Assembly (NCBI GenBank): GCA_963629305.1
Contig: CAVGIJ010000008.1
Location: forward strand, 23,345-87,344
Origin: UBA1227 sp963629305
GTDB taxonomy: Bacteria; Bacillota; Clostridia; Oscillospirales; Acutalibacteraceae
DNA: 64,000 nt
Direction of reading: 5' to 3'
Below the pieces are notes generated by a model. That model was not told the DNA's origin, did no database searches, and saw nothing but the letters and a program-made list of their open reading frames with translations. The position numbers and the translations under genes are program-made. Position 1 is the first letter of the stretch; the number at the start of each line of letters is the position of its first letter. Below, piece after piece: positions 8,182-16,688 of this stretch.

Positions 8182-8529
8182 GGTGGAGACGGCGGTAATC
8201 GAAACCGCGTCCGAAAACCCATCCACACAACTTTCTACGAGTGTATATTGTCTTTTTTGATTCCCTCGAGCAGTCGCCGGCAATCAGGCTAAAGCTTTCG
8301 GTAGTTCCAAGGTCATGACTGTGTCCGGAACAAGGCACAGTTCACGTTCACCGCCGGTAGACGCCTTATGTTAAGTCGCGGTACTCTTAACTAAGACGGG
8401 TTGCACTTAGGCAGCCTGTAAAACTGGTTTGTTGTCGTTTCTTTTGAAAACGTGTAAGGGATTAAAGTGGGCTTACACCACTACTCGCTTATCGTGATTC
8501 AGAATCCCCGTCGAAATCCTTTCGTCCCC
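8181..8529 (-). ncRNA. ssrA: Transfer-messenger RNA (tmRNA)
   Basis: tmRNA rescues stalled ribosomes by acting as a tRNA-Ala and then as a short mRNA. On the minus strand the RNA begins GGGGACGAAAGGATTTCGACG (8529 down), the family's 5' signature, and ends CGTCTCCACCA with encoded CCA at 8181-8183. The two ends form a 7-bp acceptor stem with one G-U pair, and the T arm (GGTTTCGATTACC) is clear. The tag frame appears to be N-D-N-K-P-V-L-Q-A-A-stop (about 8408-8440), preceded by AGA as the possible resume codon; this is uncertain and differs from the usual LAA ending. smpB lies just upstream on the same strand. Confidence 0.95.
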
Positions 8530-8530
8530 G

Positions 8531-8600
8531 AATATGACCGGAACTCATCTGTTCCGATTTTTTTATAAAAAAATCTCCACTAATTCGTTCCGGTCATATT
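8531..8600. repeat. Nested inverted repeats between smpB and the tmRNA gene
   Basis: A perfect 14-bp inverted repeat (8531-8544 AATATGACCGGAAC, 8587-8600 its complement) encloses a 10-bp AT palindrome (8557-8576) and overlaps a smaller dyad (8539-8556, CGGAAC...GTTCCG). It directly abuts the mature tmRNA 5' end. It could be an RNA processing structure, a terminator/antiterminator after smpB, or a small mobile palindrome. Confidence 0.8.
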
Positions 8601-8637
8601 TGTGCCCCGGGTCAAAAAAGTTTTGATTGTTTTATTT

Positions 8638-9111
8638 TCAGCGTGTGCGCTCTTTGAAGGCGCGTTCTGCCTCGCGCTGCGCATCTTTTCGTGCAATGGT
8701 TTCTCGTTTGTCGTAACTCTTTTTACCTTTGCAGAGACCGACCTGGATTTTAAGTCTGCCTCTGTTAAAGTATGCTGAGAGAGGTATGAGCGTTAAACCC
8801 TGCTGCTTGGTCTGACCGAACAGCTTCTCAATTTCGCGTTTGTGCATGAGAAGCTTTCTTTTCCTCATTGGGTCGCGGTTGAAGATGTTTCCGTGATCGT
8901 ATGGGCTTATATGCATGCCGTTTACGAATATTTCGCCTGAGTCTATGCTGCACCATGCATCCTTTAAGTTAATCTTGCCTTGACGAACAGATTTGACCTC
9001 TGTTCCGAAAAGCTCGATACCCGCTTCATAACTGTCGAGTACGAAATAGTCGTGGTATGCCTTTTTATTTGTTGCAACGGTTGTAAGACCGTTGTCTTTT
9101 TTTTCTGCCAC
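8638..9111 (-). CDS. smpB: SsrA-binding protein SmpB
   Basis: SmpB binds tmRNA and brings it to stalled ribosomes. The 157-residue protein has the family sequence ATNKKAYHDYFVLDSYEAGI, GTEVKSVRQGKINLKDAW, and the basic C-terminal tail GKKSYDKRETIARKDAQRE that enters the mRNA channel. An ATG at 9118-9120 directly abuts AAGGAG with no spacer, whereas the GTG at 9109-9111 is nine bases from it and gives the family-like N-terminus M-A-E-K-K; I therefore prefer GTG 9111. Its partner tmRNA follows 109 bases downstream on the same strand. Confidence 0.96.
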   Translation of the reverse strand: MAEKKDNGLTTVATNKKAYHDYFVLDSYEAGIELFGTEVKSVRQGKINLKDAWCSIDSGEIFVNGMHISPYDHGNIFNRDPMRKRKLLMHKREIEKLFGQTKQQGLTLIPLSAYFNRGRLKIQVGLCKGKKSYDKRETIARKDAQREAERAFKERTR

Positions 9112-9138
9112 GTATTTCATCTCCTTACGGTTGCGAAA

Positions 9139-9738
9139 TTATATCTCGCGTCTTCCTTCCATGGCACGTGTAAGTGTTACCTCGTCCGCGTATTCAAGAT
9201 CTGCACCCACCGGTACGCCGTATGCAAGGCGCGTGACCTTCACCCCGAAGGGCTTTAAAAGCCTTGAAATATACATCGCCGTTGCCTCGCCCTCGACAGT
9301 GGGGTTGGTTGCCATGATGACCTCTTTTACGCCGTCGAGACGCGAAAGAAGCTCCTTTATTGTAAGATCGTCCGGCCCTATTCCTCCTATAGGGGAAATG
9401 GCACCGTGAAGAACGTGATAGGTTCCGTCGTACTCGCGTGTACGCTCTATTGCAACAACATCCCTCGGGTCTTCAACAACACAGATGACGGATTTGTCAC
9501 GTGCCTCATTTCTGCATACATTGCAAAGCTCATCTTCTGTAAGGTTGCAGCATATGGCACACTTATGTATTTTTTCGTGCGCTGAAAGTATGGCATCTGC
9601 AAATTTCCTGGCATCATCCGGATTCATGTTGAGAACGTGGAATGCCATTCGCTGTGCACTTTTTTCACCGACGCCGGGCATGCGACGAAACTGGTTTACT
9701 AGTTCCTCAAGTGAGGCGAGATTGTAGCCGAGACTCAT
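9139..9738 (-). CDS. recR: Recombination mediator protein RecR
   Basis: RecR works with RecO/RecF to load RecA at single-strand gaps. The 199-residue length is typical. It shows the N-terminal helix-hairpin-helix (FRRMPGVGEKSAQRMAFH), a four-cysteine zinc site (CAICCNLTEDELCNVC), a Toprim domain (ICVVEDPRDVVAIE, then GAISPIGGIGPDDL and ATNPTVEGEATA) and the C-terminal Walker-B-like segment (VTRLAYGVPVGADLEYAD). The stop of ybaB lies two bases upstream, in the conserved dnaX-ybaB-recR operon. Confidence 0.97.
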   Translation of the reverse strand: MSLGYNLASLEELVNQFRRMPGVGEKSAQRMAFHVLNMNPDDARKFADAILSAHEKIHKCAICCNLTEDELCNVCRNEARDKSVICVVEDPRDVVAIERTREYDGTYHVLHGAISPIGGIGPDDLTIKELLSRLDGVKEVIMATNPTVEGEATAMYISRLLKPFGVKVTRLAYGVPVGADLEYADEVTLTRAMEGRREI

Positions 9739-9740
9739 AA

Positions 9741-10091
9741 TTATAATAATCCGCCGAGACCGGGAATATTCATTCCGCCGGTGATTTTATTCATCTCTCG
9801 TTCCATTGTCTCGCTTGCTTTTCTCATGGCTTCATTTGTTGCTGCCATAAGCATGTCCTCGAGCATCTCAACGTCTTCCGGGTCAACGACATCCGGCTGA
9901 ATTTTAATGCTTTTGACTTCGTGAGAACCGTTTACGGTAACCTCAACTGCTCCGCCGCCTGAGCTTGCAGTGAATTCCGACTCTTCGACAGACTTCTGCG
10001 TTGCCTCCATGTCCTCCTGCATTTTCTGAATTTGTTTCATCATTCCGGCCTGGTTCATGCCCTTGCCCGAATTTGGTACTCTGGCTTTCAT
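9741..10091 (-). CDS. YbaB/EbfC family nucleoid-associated protein
   Basis: A 116-residue DNA-binding protein of the YbaB/EbfC family, which binds DNA as a dimer with tweezer-like arms. The sequence has the Met/Gln-rich first helix (GMMKQIQKMQEDMEATQKSV), the beta region SSGGGAVEVTVNGSHEVKSI and the helical end with GGMNIPGLGGLL. A GAGGAGT site precedes ATG 10091. It lies four bases after dnaX and two before recR. Confidence 0.95.
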   Translation of the reverse strand: MKARVPNSGKGMNQAGMMKQIQKMQEDMEATQKSVEESEFTASSGGGAVEVTVNGSHEVKSIKIQPDVVDPEDVEMLEDMLMAATNEAMRKASETMEREMNKITGGMNIPGLGGLL

Positions 10092-10095
10092 TTTT

Positions 10096-11757
10096 TTACT
10101 CCTCTATAAATAAACTGAAATCAATTTGATTGTCATTTTTTATGTTGCTGATAAATGCGTCAAGCGGATCTGCATCCGTCTGCGATGTATCTGCCGTCAA
10201 GTCCGGATCCTCTTCTGTTATAACAGGGTTCAGATATTCTCCGAGAACCGTAAATGTTGCGTTGTATATGTTTTGCCTGTGCGGTTCAACGGGGACAAAG
10301 CGTTTTAGCAAAACATTGTCGGTGAAGATAAGGAGAGAGTCACCTTTTTTGTATGCTTTTGCGCTGTTCATCGTGCCGATGAGCAATTTATCGGTATTTA
10401 CAACCTCCCGCACGATTGCATTCCATGTGTTTGTCGGAATCGGACCGTCGGAAACGGTTTCATTAAGCGAAACATAGTTGCTTATGCCGTCATCCGGCAT
10501 AACTTGCGCAGTCGCTTCAGAAGTCACAACAGCCGGTGTCGGCTCTGTATGCATGAACGGTTCTGTGCTTTCAGGCGGGTCTGTACTCTCGACGGGCTTT
10601 ACATTTTCAGTTGGTGCTGCAGTTGCAGTCGGTGCAGGGTTTGTGTGTTCAACCGGAGTCTGGGCGACAGATTCGATGGTGTTTCCGCAAAGCTTTATTA
10701 TTGCCATTTCCATCTCAACGCGTCTGTTGAGGCCTTTTCGAAGATTTGAAACAGTATCGCCGAGCACATTCAGCACTTCAAGGATGTAGTTCATGCTGTA
10801 TCGTGAAGCTGAATCAATATACTCCGACAGCTCCTGATCCGAACAAACTATAAGGTCCTTCGGGTCTTTGACCGCACGACATATCATAAGATTTCTGAAG
10901 TGATTTGTAAGCTCGTTGCACAGCCTTTCCATATCACAGGAACGGTTGTGAAGCTCATTTATTTTTTCAAGTGCCGATGCACTGTCTTTGTTAAGTATAG
11001 CTTCCGAGAGGCTGAAAAGGTAATCCTTTCCGGCAAGTCCTACCGCTTCGTTTACAATTTCGGTTGTTATATTTCTGCTGTGTCCAATACACTGATCCAT
11101 TATGGACAATGCATCGCGCAGTGCTCCGTCCGCAAGACGTGCGATAAGCATTGCGGCATCGGCGTCAAGTGTGAGATCCTCTCTTTCGGCAACGTATGCA
11201 AGCCGCTTTGCAATGTCCTCCGGAGTTATGCGTTTAAAGTCGAAACGTTGACAACGTGAAAGAATAGTTGCGGGAAGCTTATGTACTTCTGTTGTTGCAA
11301 GGATAAATTTCACGTGCTCAGGCGGTTCCTCAAGTGTTTTAAGGAGCGCATTGAAGGCCCCTGTTGAGAGCATATGTACTTCGTCGATGATATACACTCT
11401 GTACTTGCCGCCGACCGGTGTGAAGTTTGCTTCGTCGCGTATGTCACGTATGTTGTCAACACCGTTGTTTGATGCTGCGTCAATCTCAATGACATCCATT
11501 ACGGAACCGTTGTCTATGCCTCTGCAGGTTTCGCACTCGCCGCACGGATCACCGTTTACAGGGTGCTCGCAGTTGACAGCTTTTGCAAAGATTTTTGCAC
11601 ATGTTGTTTTACCCGTGCCGCGCGATCCGGTGAAAAGGTACGCATGAGAGTGACGTCCTGTCCGGATTTCGTTCATAAGGGTAGTTGTTATGTGATCCTG
11701 ACCGACAACATCGGCAAAAACCTGCGGTCTCCATTTTCTGTAAAGAGCCTGATACAT
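10096..11757 (-). CDS. dnaX: DNA polymerase III subunit gamma/tau
   Basis: The clamp-loader ATPase of the replisome, 553 residues. It shows YRKWRPQVFADVVGQDH at the start, Walker A GSRGTGKTT, the zinc-binding cysteines in CGECETCRGI, Walker B IIDEVHMLS, and the sensor segment ATTEVHKLPATILSRCQRF. From about residue 360 to 440 there is a Pro/Thr/Glu-rich linker and then a C-terminal domain of the tau type. I see no clear slippery A-run that would produce a separate gamma form. It is preceded by the SRP RNA gene and followed by ybaB. Confidence 0.97.
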   Translation of the reverse strand: MYQALYRKWRPQVFADVVGQDHITTTLMNEIRTGRHSHAYLFTGSRGTGKTTCAKIFAKAVNCEHPVNGDPCGECETCRGIDNGSVMDVIEIDAASNNGVDNIRDIRDEANFTPVGGKYRVYIIDEVHMLSTGAFNALLKTLEEPPEHVKFILATTEVHKLPATILSRCQRFDFKRITPEDIAKRLAYVAEREDLTLDADAAMLIARLADGALRDALSIMDQCIGHSRNITTEIVNEAVGLAGKDYLFSLSEAILNKDSASALEKINELHNRSCDMERLCNELTNHFRNLMICRAVKDPKDLIVCSDQELSEYIDSASRYSMNYILEVLNVLGDTVSNLRKGLNRRVEMEMAIIKLCGNTIESVAQTPVEHTNPAPTATAAPTENVKPVESTDPPESTEPFMHTEPTPAVVTSEATAQVMPDDGISNYVSLNETVSDGPIPTNTWNAIVREVVNTDKLLIGTMNSAKAYKKGDSLLIFTDNVLLKRFVPVEPHRQNIYNATFTVLGEYLNPVITEEDPDLTADTSQTDADPLDAFISNIKNDNQIDFSLFIEE

Positions 11758-11785
11758 GAAAACTTACCCTCCCGAAATTTTGTAG

Positions 11786-11960
11786 AAAAAAAGCAGGGGT
11801 CCTTCACTTGACCATACGGCGAGCAGGCGGACTGTGGCGCTCAGGGCTAACCGCTTAATGCTGCTCGGTTCCCCGCCTGACATGATTCACAGCGCTCTGC
11901 CGCACAGGACCCACACGCCATATGGTCAAACAAAAGCTCACTCTGCTTTTATCATTTGAC
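11786..11960 (-). ncRNA. ffs: Signal recognition particle RNA (small type)
   Basis: The RNA of the signal recognition particle that binds Ffh. On the minus strand it holds the domain IV hairpin ATGTCAGGCGGGGAACCGAG near 11884-11865, where CGG and CCG clamp a GGAA tetraloop with the symmetric CAGG/AGCA loop below. The closing helix is formed by GACCATATGGCG near 11927 and the complementary arm near 11811-11821, extended by AAAAGCAG (11950-11943) with CTGCTTTT (11796-11789). The ends are approximate. A T-run follows on the minus strand. Position just before dnaX is the classic Firmicutes arrangement. Confidence 0.92.
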
Positions 11961-11970
11961 ATTATATATG

Positions 11971-11999
11971 AAAATGCTTTTAAAATCAATAGTAAAAGT
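11971..11999 (-). promoter_or_regulatory. Promoter of the SRP RNA-dnaX-ybaB-recR unit
   Basis: On the minus strand: TTGATT (11999-11994), a 17-base spacer, and consensus TATAAT (11976-11971). Confidence 0.82.
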
Positions 12000-12055
12000 C
12001 TTATAAATCGCCTCTTGGGATGAGGCGAAAAAGCGCATTATATTGTGGTTTTTTG

Positions 12056-12084
12056 TTGTAAAATACCGCAATGGGTGGTATAAT
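12056..12084 (+). promoter_or_regulatory. Promoter for rlmB and the downstream P-type ATPase-like gene
   Basis: TTGTAA (12056-12061), a 17-base spacer, and TATAAT (12079-12084). It is divergent from the SRP RNA promoter. Confidence 0.75.
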
Positions 12085-12142
12085 GTATTTTAATAATATC
12101 TAGATGTGGCTATCAAAGTGTTATCGGGGGCTCGAAAATTTG

Positions 12143-12916
12143 ATGAAAGAAACACACGAAAGCGAAAACCGGACGGATCTCATAATAGGCAGAAATCCTG
12201 TTATGGAAGCACTCAAAGCCGGGAGAGAAATTGATACTCTCTTTGTTGCGAAAGGAGAAAGGAATCAAGGGTCTGTCGGAAAGATAATTGCCATGTGCAG
12301 AGATGCCGGGGTAATAGTAAAGGACACTGATCAGAAAAAACTTGACTATATGTGCCAAAACGGTAACCATCAAGGTGTCATAGCAAGAGTATCGGCACAT
12401 ACATATGCAACCGTAGACGATATATTCAAAAAAGCAGAAGAAAAGGGAGAGCCGCCGTTTATAATAATCTGCGATGAGATAGAGGATCCGCATAACTTAG
12501 GCGCGATAATAAGAACCGCCGAGTGTGCCGGGGCGCACGGAGTTATCATTCCGAAACGGAGAAGTGCAACATTGGGCTTTACGGTTGCCAAGACTGCGGC
12601 AGGTGCACTTGAGTATATGCCGGTTGCAAGAGTGAGCAATCTGGCAGTCACAATCGATGAACTGAAAGAGCGCGGAGTTTGGGTATACGGCACTGATATG
12701 AACGGAGAAGTGTGGTGTAAGACGGATCTTACGGGGCCGCTTGCATTGATTATAGGCTCGGAAGGTTCGGGTATGGGACGACTGGTAAGAGAAAAATGTG
12801 ACTTTGTTCTTTCTCTTCCGCTTCGGGGTGAAATCAATTCACTTAATGCGTCTGTTGCAGCCGGAATAACCATGTATGAAGTAAGCCGCCAAAGGCTGAA
12901 GATAAAAAGCATTTAG
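12143..12916 (+). CDS. rlmB: RlmB-type 23S rRNA 2'-O-methyltransferase (TrmH family)
   Basis: A 257-residue SPOUT methyltransferase that would methylate the 2'-OH of a guanosine in 23S rRNA (Gm2251 in the E. coli enzyme). It has the N-terminal substrate-binding domain (LIIGRNPVMEALKAGR) and the knotted catalytic domain with motif 1 (DPHNLGAIIRTAECAG), motif 2 (LALIIGSEGSGMGRLV) and motif 3 (LPLRGEINSLNASVAAGI). The exact rRNA target is inferred. ATG 12143 fits the family start; ATG 12104 lies only about 13 bases from the predicted transcription start. The next gene begins 15 bases downstream, so the two are probably co-transcribed. Confidence 0.92.
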   Translation: MKETHESENRTDLIIGRNPVMEALKAGREIDTLFVAKGERNQGSVGKIIAMCRDAGVIVKDTDQKKLDYMCQNGNHQGVIARVSAHTYATVDDIFKKAEEKGEPPFIIICDEIEDPHNLGAIIRTAECAGAHGVIIPKRRSATLGFTVAKTAAGALEYMPVARVSNLAVTIDELKERGVWVYGTDMNGEVWCKTDLTGPLALIIGSEGSGMGRLVREKCDFVLSLPLRGEINSLNASVAAGITMYEVSRQRLKIKSI

Positions 12917-12931
12917 AAAGGGGTGTCTCAA

Positions 12932-15874
12932 ATGTCTGAAAACAAAGATATGTCGATTGATGAGATACTTGCATCGCTCGGTGAAGAAGAACATAAAGAG
13001 GATGCCCCCGGCAGAAAGTGGTCAATGTCTGAAATTGACAATTTGCTCGGAATAGATAAGCAGGAAGAGGAAACTCTTGATAAAAAAGCCGAAGTGATAA
13101 ACAATCTTTTTCATAAAACCGAAAAAGAAGCTGAAACAGAGAGCGATTTCGGCACGGAAGATGATACTGATTCGCAGGATAGTGCCTCCGAAACCTCGGA
13201 TTCCGAATACGATGAACCGGAAGTTGCAGAGCAGCAGGATGAGCCTGACACCGCAGCAACGGAATCAAGGCCTTTGTCACAGAAAACGAGGCTGTTTGTA
13301 GCAAATCAGAGTGAGCCTGTAAAAAGAAAGAAGGAGCAGGACAATCCTGACCTTATTTACGACCCGTATAGGGAAAACAGTAAAGAAGAGGAAAAAAGTG
13401 ATGAGTCTGCAGATTTTGCGGAAGAAATTTCAGAGAATCAGACTCAGATTTTAGTGGAACTCGCAGAGCCGACATTTGAGGAGGACCTTCCGGAAAATGA
13501 GGAAAAACCGCAAGAGGAGGAAACCTCAAAGTTTGAAAAGAAGGCACTTGCGCAGAAAACAGTCGGAATTTATCCGGTGAGAAACGAAAATATTGATCAT
13601 CAGATAGTGACGGAAAAAATAGAGAAAAGTCATGCGGGCGGCATGGCTACAGACAGGTACAGAGAACGTTTTTTGAACGTTCCGAAGCAAAGACTTGAGC
13701 GTACCGCGGACTATGAGCGTCTTCATCACGGTGAGGAAAAGGATCCGATAGAGCGTGACGGACGTATTATAAAGAAAAGTAAGTTTACGAATACGGCTGA
13801 TCTTGAACCTATACCTACTATAGTTTCCGCAGATGCGGAACTCAGCAGTGTTGATAAGACAATAGTTGCAAACGGAAAAAATCCGATAGTCCATGATGAA
13901 GATGACGGAGTTGTGGGACAGATAAAACTTGTCGGATTCGGCGAAGAAGAAGAGATTCCGCAGATTGATGAAGACAATGCGGAGGAAGTACTCAAGGAAA
14001 AGCGTGACCAAAAGGTTGCAGCCTTTAAGCTTGATGCTGATTTCGCCGAACTTCCGGATGAATACCCGAATGACGGGGAATCGGAAGGAAACGAAAAGAC
14101 TTCTGCCGCCGGAGCTCTTATAACCGATTTTATAGATGATGAATACGAAAAGCCGGAAGACAAAAGCAGAATAATAAGAGAACTTGCGAGTGCAAAGAAG
14201 GTATCCGGTATAACCGCAATCATACAGGCAGTTCTCACTGTTGTCGCACTCATAATAACAGGAATTGTTTCAAAGAGTGGCGGAAATCTTGAGCTTATCG
14301 GCGGAAGCGCAATTGTATGCGGCGTTATAAACGTTGCTATATTGCTCATGGCTGCTTTTTGCGGAGTCAGCACACTTGCGCGCGGTGTAAAGGGGCTTTT
14401 ATCCATGAAGCCAAATGCCGCAACGGGAACCTTTATCGTTACGGTTGCATGTCTTATTGAAGATTTGGTGGTAACATTCTTTACATCTGACGCGTATACC
14501 ACGGTTTCACTTTATACGGCAGCCGGATGTCTTGCGCTTACATTGTCTACTGTGGCAAGGTATCTTGCAGTTGCCAGAACTTACGGAAACTTCGAATTCG
14601 TCACAAACGGGACAAAACTCTACAGCTCCGAGAAGATTTCCGGTGAGGATGATGCATTTGAAATCGGAAGAGGTCTTCTTATAGGAGATCCTGAGATTTG
14701 CTACAATGCTCAAATGGACAGACCGTCGTATTTTATAGAAAATTCATTTGAAGATGATCCTGCCGACGATTACGCAAAACGCCTTATTTATCCGGTAACC
14801 GGTGCAGCTCTTATTATGGCGGTCATCTTCGGAATAATCAGACATGATGCGATATTTGCAGTCGGTGTGTTTGCGGCTGTGTGCAGTATAGGGATTCCCG
14901 CATTTTCGGCAATCGCATCAAATATCGCCCTTTTTGCTATCAACAAGGGATTTAACAAGAGCGGTGCTGCCATAGTGGGACACAGAGCAGTGGCAGACAG
15001 CGTAGACGTAAATGCATATGTCCTTGACAGTACGGATATTTTCCGAAAGGGCTCATGTAACATAATCGGTATAAAAACATTCCAGAACATGCGAATTGAT
15101 GATGCAATTCTTTATGCGGCAGCACTGGTGATTGAATCAGGCGGACCACTTGCGGATATTTTCGACGGGGTTATTCTCGGAAAGAAAGACTTGCTTCCTC
15201 CGGTTGAATCGCTCGCGTATGAGGAGCGTCTCGGTCTTTCGGCGTGGATTCACGGGAGACGCGTACTTCTCGGAACAAGGGAACTTCTTATCAATCACAA
15301 TGTAGATGCGCCCGAAAGAGATTTTGAAGCACAGTATACGCACGATGGCAGAAAAGTCATTTATCTCGCTATTGCAGGAAAAATATCAGCTATGTTTGTT
15401 ATAAAATATCAGGCGGACAGACATATGAGAAAATATCTTCAGAACGTAGACAAGGCCGGCGTGTCGTTGCTTGTACGCTCATGCGATTGCAATATAACGG
15501 AAGAAATGATTTGCAGATTCTTCGGACTTCCGCTCTCGGCAGTAAAAATTCTCAGCCCTGTCTCCGGAGATATTTTTGAAAAGTACAGAGAGGAAGAAAT
15601 TGAAACCGCACCTGCGGGAATAATCCACAATGGAACTATTGAAGCCTCTCTCAAGTCAATCTATGAGGCGCGCGAGCTGCAGGACAATGTATCTGTGAAT
15701 AACTTAGTTGCCGCTATTTACTCCGGAATTGCACTTGTACTTTTCATTATTCTCGGTGTGCTTGCGGGAAAAGAGGGCTTTGGAATAACCGGTGGACAGA
15801 TTGTGCTTTTCCAGATTCTCTGGAGTGCAATTGCGACGGCGATTCCGCTGCTTAAACATCGGCTTGACAAATGA
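12932..15874 (+). CDS. Large membrane protein resembling a catalytically degenerate P-type ATPase, with a long acidic N-terminal region
   Basis: A 980-residue protein. Residues 1-420 are hydrophilic, Glu/Asp-rich and probably disordered, with a short ordered start (SIDEILASLGEEE). From residue 424 to the end there are about eight membrane segments in P-type ATPase order. CSIGIP stands where heavy-metal ATPases have CPCALGLATP; NKSGAAIVGHRAVADSVDVNAYVLDSTDIF stands where they have the stretch ending in DKTGTLT. Asp699 is kept but K-T-G-T is lost. GRRVLLGTRELL resembles the nucleotide domain, while the TGDN hinge is VRSCD and no TGES actuator loop is visible. The fold therefore looks retained without ATPase chemistry. 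ATG 12932 follows AAAGGGG. It is probably co-transcribed with rlmB. Confidence 0.7.
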   Translation: MSENKDMSIDEILASLGEEEHKEDAPGRKWSMSEIDNLLGIDKQEEETLDKKAEVINNLFHKTEKEAETESDFGTEDDTDSQDSASETSDSEYDEPEVAEQQDEPDTAATESRPLSQKTRLFVANQSEPVKRKKEQDNPDLIYDPYRENSKEEEKSDESADFAEEISENQTQILVELAEPTFEEDLPENEEKPQEEETSKFEKKALAQKTVGIYPVRNENIDHQIVTEKIEKSHAGGMATDRYRERFLNVPKQRLERTADYERLHHGEEKDPIERDGRIIKKSKFTNTADLEPIPTIVSADAELSSVDKTIVANGKNPIVHDEDDGVVGQIKLVGFGEEEEIPQIDEDNAEEVLKEKRDQKVAAFKLDADFAELPDEYPNDGESEGNEKTSAAGALITDFIDDEYEKPEDKSRIIRELASAKKVSGITAIIQAVLTVVALIITGIVSKSGGNLELIGGSAIVCGVINVAILLMAAFCGVSTLARGVKGLLSMKPNAATGTFIVTVACLIEDLVVTFFTSDAYTTVSLYTAAGCLALTLSTVARYLAVARTYGNFEFVTNGTKLYSSEKISGEDDAFEIGRGLLIGDPEICYNAQMDRPSYFIENSFEDDPADDYAKRLIYPVTGAALIMAVIFGIIRHDAIFAVGVFAAVCSIGIPAFSAIASNIALFAINKGFNKSGAAIVGHRAVADSVDVNAYVLDSTDIFRKGSCNIIGIKTFQNMRIDDAILYAAALVIESGGPLADIFDGVILGKKDLLPPVESLAYEERLGLSAWIHGRRVLLGTRELLINHNVDAPERDFEAQYTHDGRKVIYLAIAGKISAMFVIKYQADRHMRKYLQNVDKAGVSLLVRSCDCNITEEMICRFFGLPLSAVKILSPVSGDIFEKYREEEIETAPAGIIHNGTIEASLKSIYEARELQDNVSVNNLVAAIYSGIALVLFIILGVLAGKEGFGITGGQIVLFQILWSAIATAIPLLKHRLDK

Positions 15875-15908
15875 TTTTTGCAGGTGAAAGCTAAACTTAA
15901 AAAAATTA

Positions 15909-15943
15909 AAAAAAGACCGAATGCTTGGCATCCGGTCTTTTAT
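15909..15943. terminator. Bidirectional terminator between the P-type ATPase-like gene and rpsR
   Basis: AAAAGACCG-A-ATGC pairs with CATCCGGTCTTTT around a short loop, with A-rich and T-rich flanks on the two sides, between converging genes. Confidence 0.87.
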
Positions 15944-15965
15944 TTCTTCATTCTTATGCTGAAAA

Positions 15966-16202
15966 TCAGTCAGCTGAATATGGAAGAAGTGCAACGTGAC
16001 GAGCGCGCTTAATAGCTGATGTGAGCTCGCGCTGATGATAAGCACATGTGCCTGTTACACGTCTTGGAAGGATCTTTGCTCTGTCAGATGTGAACTTGCG
16101 AAGACGAGCTGTGTCCTTGTAGTCGATCTTGTCGACTTTTTCTACGCAGAATGCGCATACTTTTTTACGTGACTTTTTGCCGCGTGATCTATCGAATGCC
16201 AT
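15966..16202 (-). CDS. rpsR: 30S ribosomal protein bS18
   Basis: A 78-residue small-subunit protein that pairs with bS6. It has the family core YKDTARLRKFTSDRAKILPRRVTGTCAYHQREL and a CxxC pair in KVCAFC at the N-terminus, a feature of zinc-type (C+) S18. The start ATG at 16202 is set by AAGGAGGA (complement of 16211-16218); a longer in-frame reading to 16265 would cross this site into ssb. It ends the rpsF-ssb-rpsR operon. Confidence 0.97.
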   Translation of the reverse strand: MAFDRSRGKKSRKKVCAFCVEKVDKIDYKDTARLRKFTSDRAKILPRRVTGTCAYHQRELTSAIKRARHVALLPYSAD

Positions 16203-16221
16203 AGAATTAATCCTCCTTAAG

Positions 16222-16671
16222 TTAGAATGGTAATTCGTCCTCCATAGCAACGGATGAGAAATCATCTGCGCCTGCAGTTGAGAATGACGGAGCAGATGTT
16301 GCTGCCGGCGAAGCTGCAGCCTGTGGCTGGAAGTTTCCGGTACCTGACTCTGCTTTTGAGCCGCAGAAACTTACGTTGTCTGCAAGAATTTCAACAGCGG
16401 TGCGCTTTGCGCCTGTCTTGTCTTCATAATTACGGGTCTGGATAGAGCCCTGTATTGCTATCATGGAACCTTTGTGGAAATAACGTGTAACGAATTCCGC
16501 AGTTTGTCTCCATGCAACAACATTTATGAAGTCTGCCTGGCGCTCCTCGCCTTGCTTTTGGTAGGAACGGTCAACTGCAACGGAAAAACTTGTAACAGAA
16601 ATTCCGCTTGTAGTGGTACGAAGTTCAGGGTCAGCAGTAAGACGACCCATGATGATTGCACAGTTAAGCAT
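16222..16671 (-). CDS. ssb: Single-stranded DNA-binding protein
   Basis: A 149-residue SSB with an intact OB-fold (MGRLTADPELR, SFSVAVDRSYQ, FINVVAWRQTAEFV, GSIQTRNYEDKTGAKRTAVEILADNV), a short Ala/Ser/Pro linker, and the acidic tail MEDELPF that recruits replication and repair partners. AGGAGG precedes the ATG. The gene lies between rpsF and rpsR, as in most Firmicutes. Confidence 0.97.
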   Translation of the reverse strand: MLNCAIIMGRLTADPELRTTTSGISVTSFSVAVDRSYQKQGEERQADFINVVAWRQTAEFVTRYFHKGSMIAIQGSIQTRNYEDKTGAKRTAVEILADNVSFCGSKAESGTGNFQPQAAASPAATSAPSFSTAGADDFSSVAMEDELPF

Positions 16672-16688
16672 AGTTGTACCTCCTATGA

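Noticed and set aside
10096..11757. Frameshift site producing a short gamma form of dnaX
   Set aside because: No clear A-run with flanking signals seen in the frame.
13726..14502. A 258-codon minus-strand frame inside the P-type ATPase-like gene
   Set aside because: It is a shadow of a well-supported plus-strand gene, with Ser/Ile-rich low-quality composition and no binding site.
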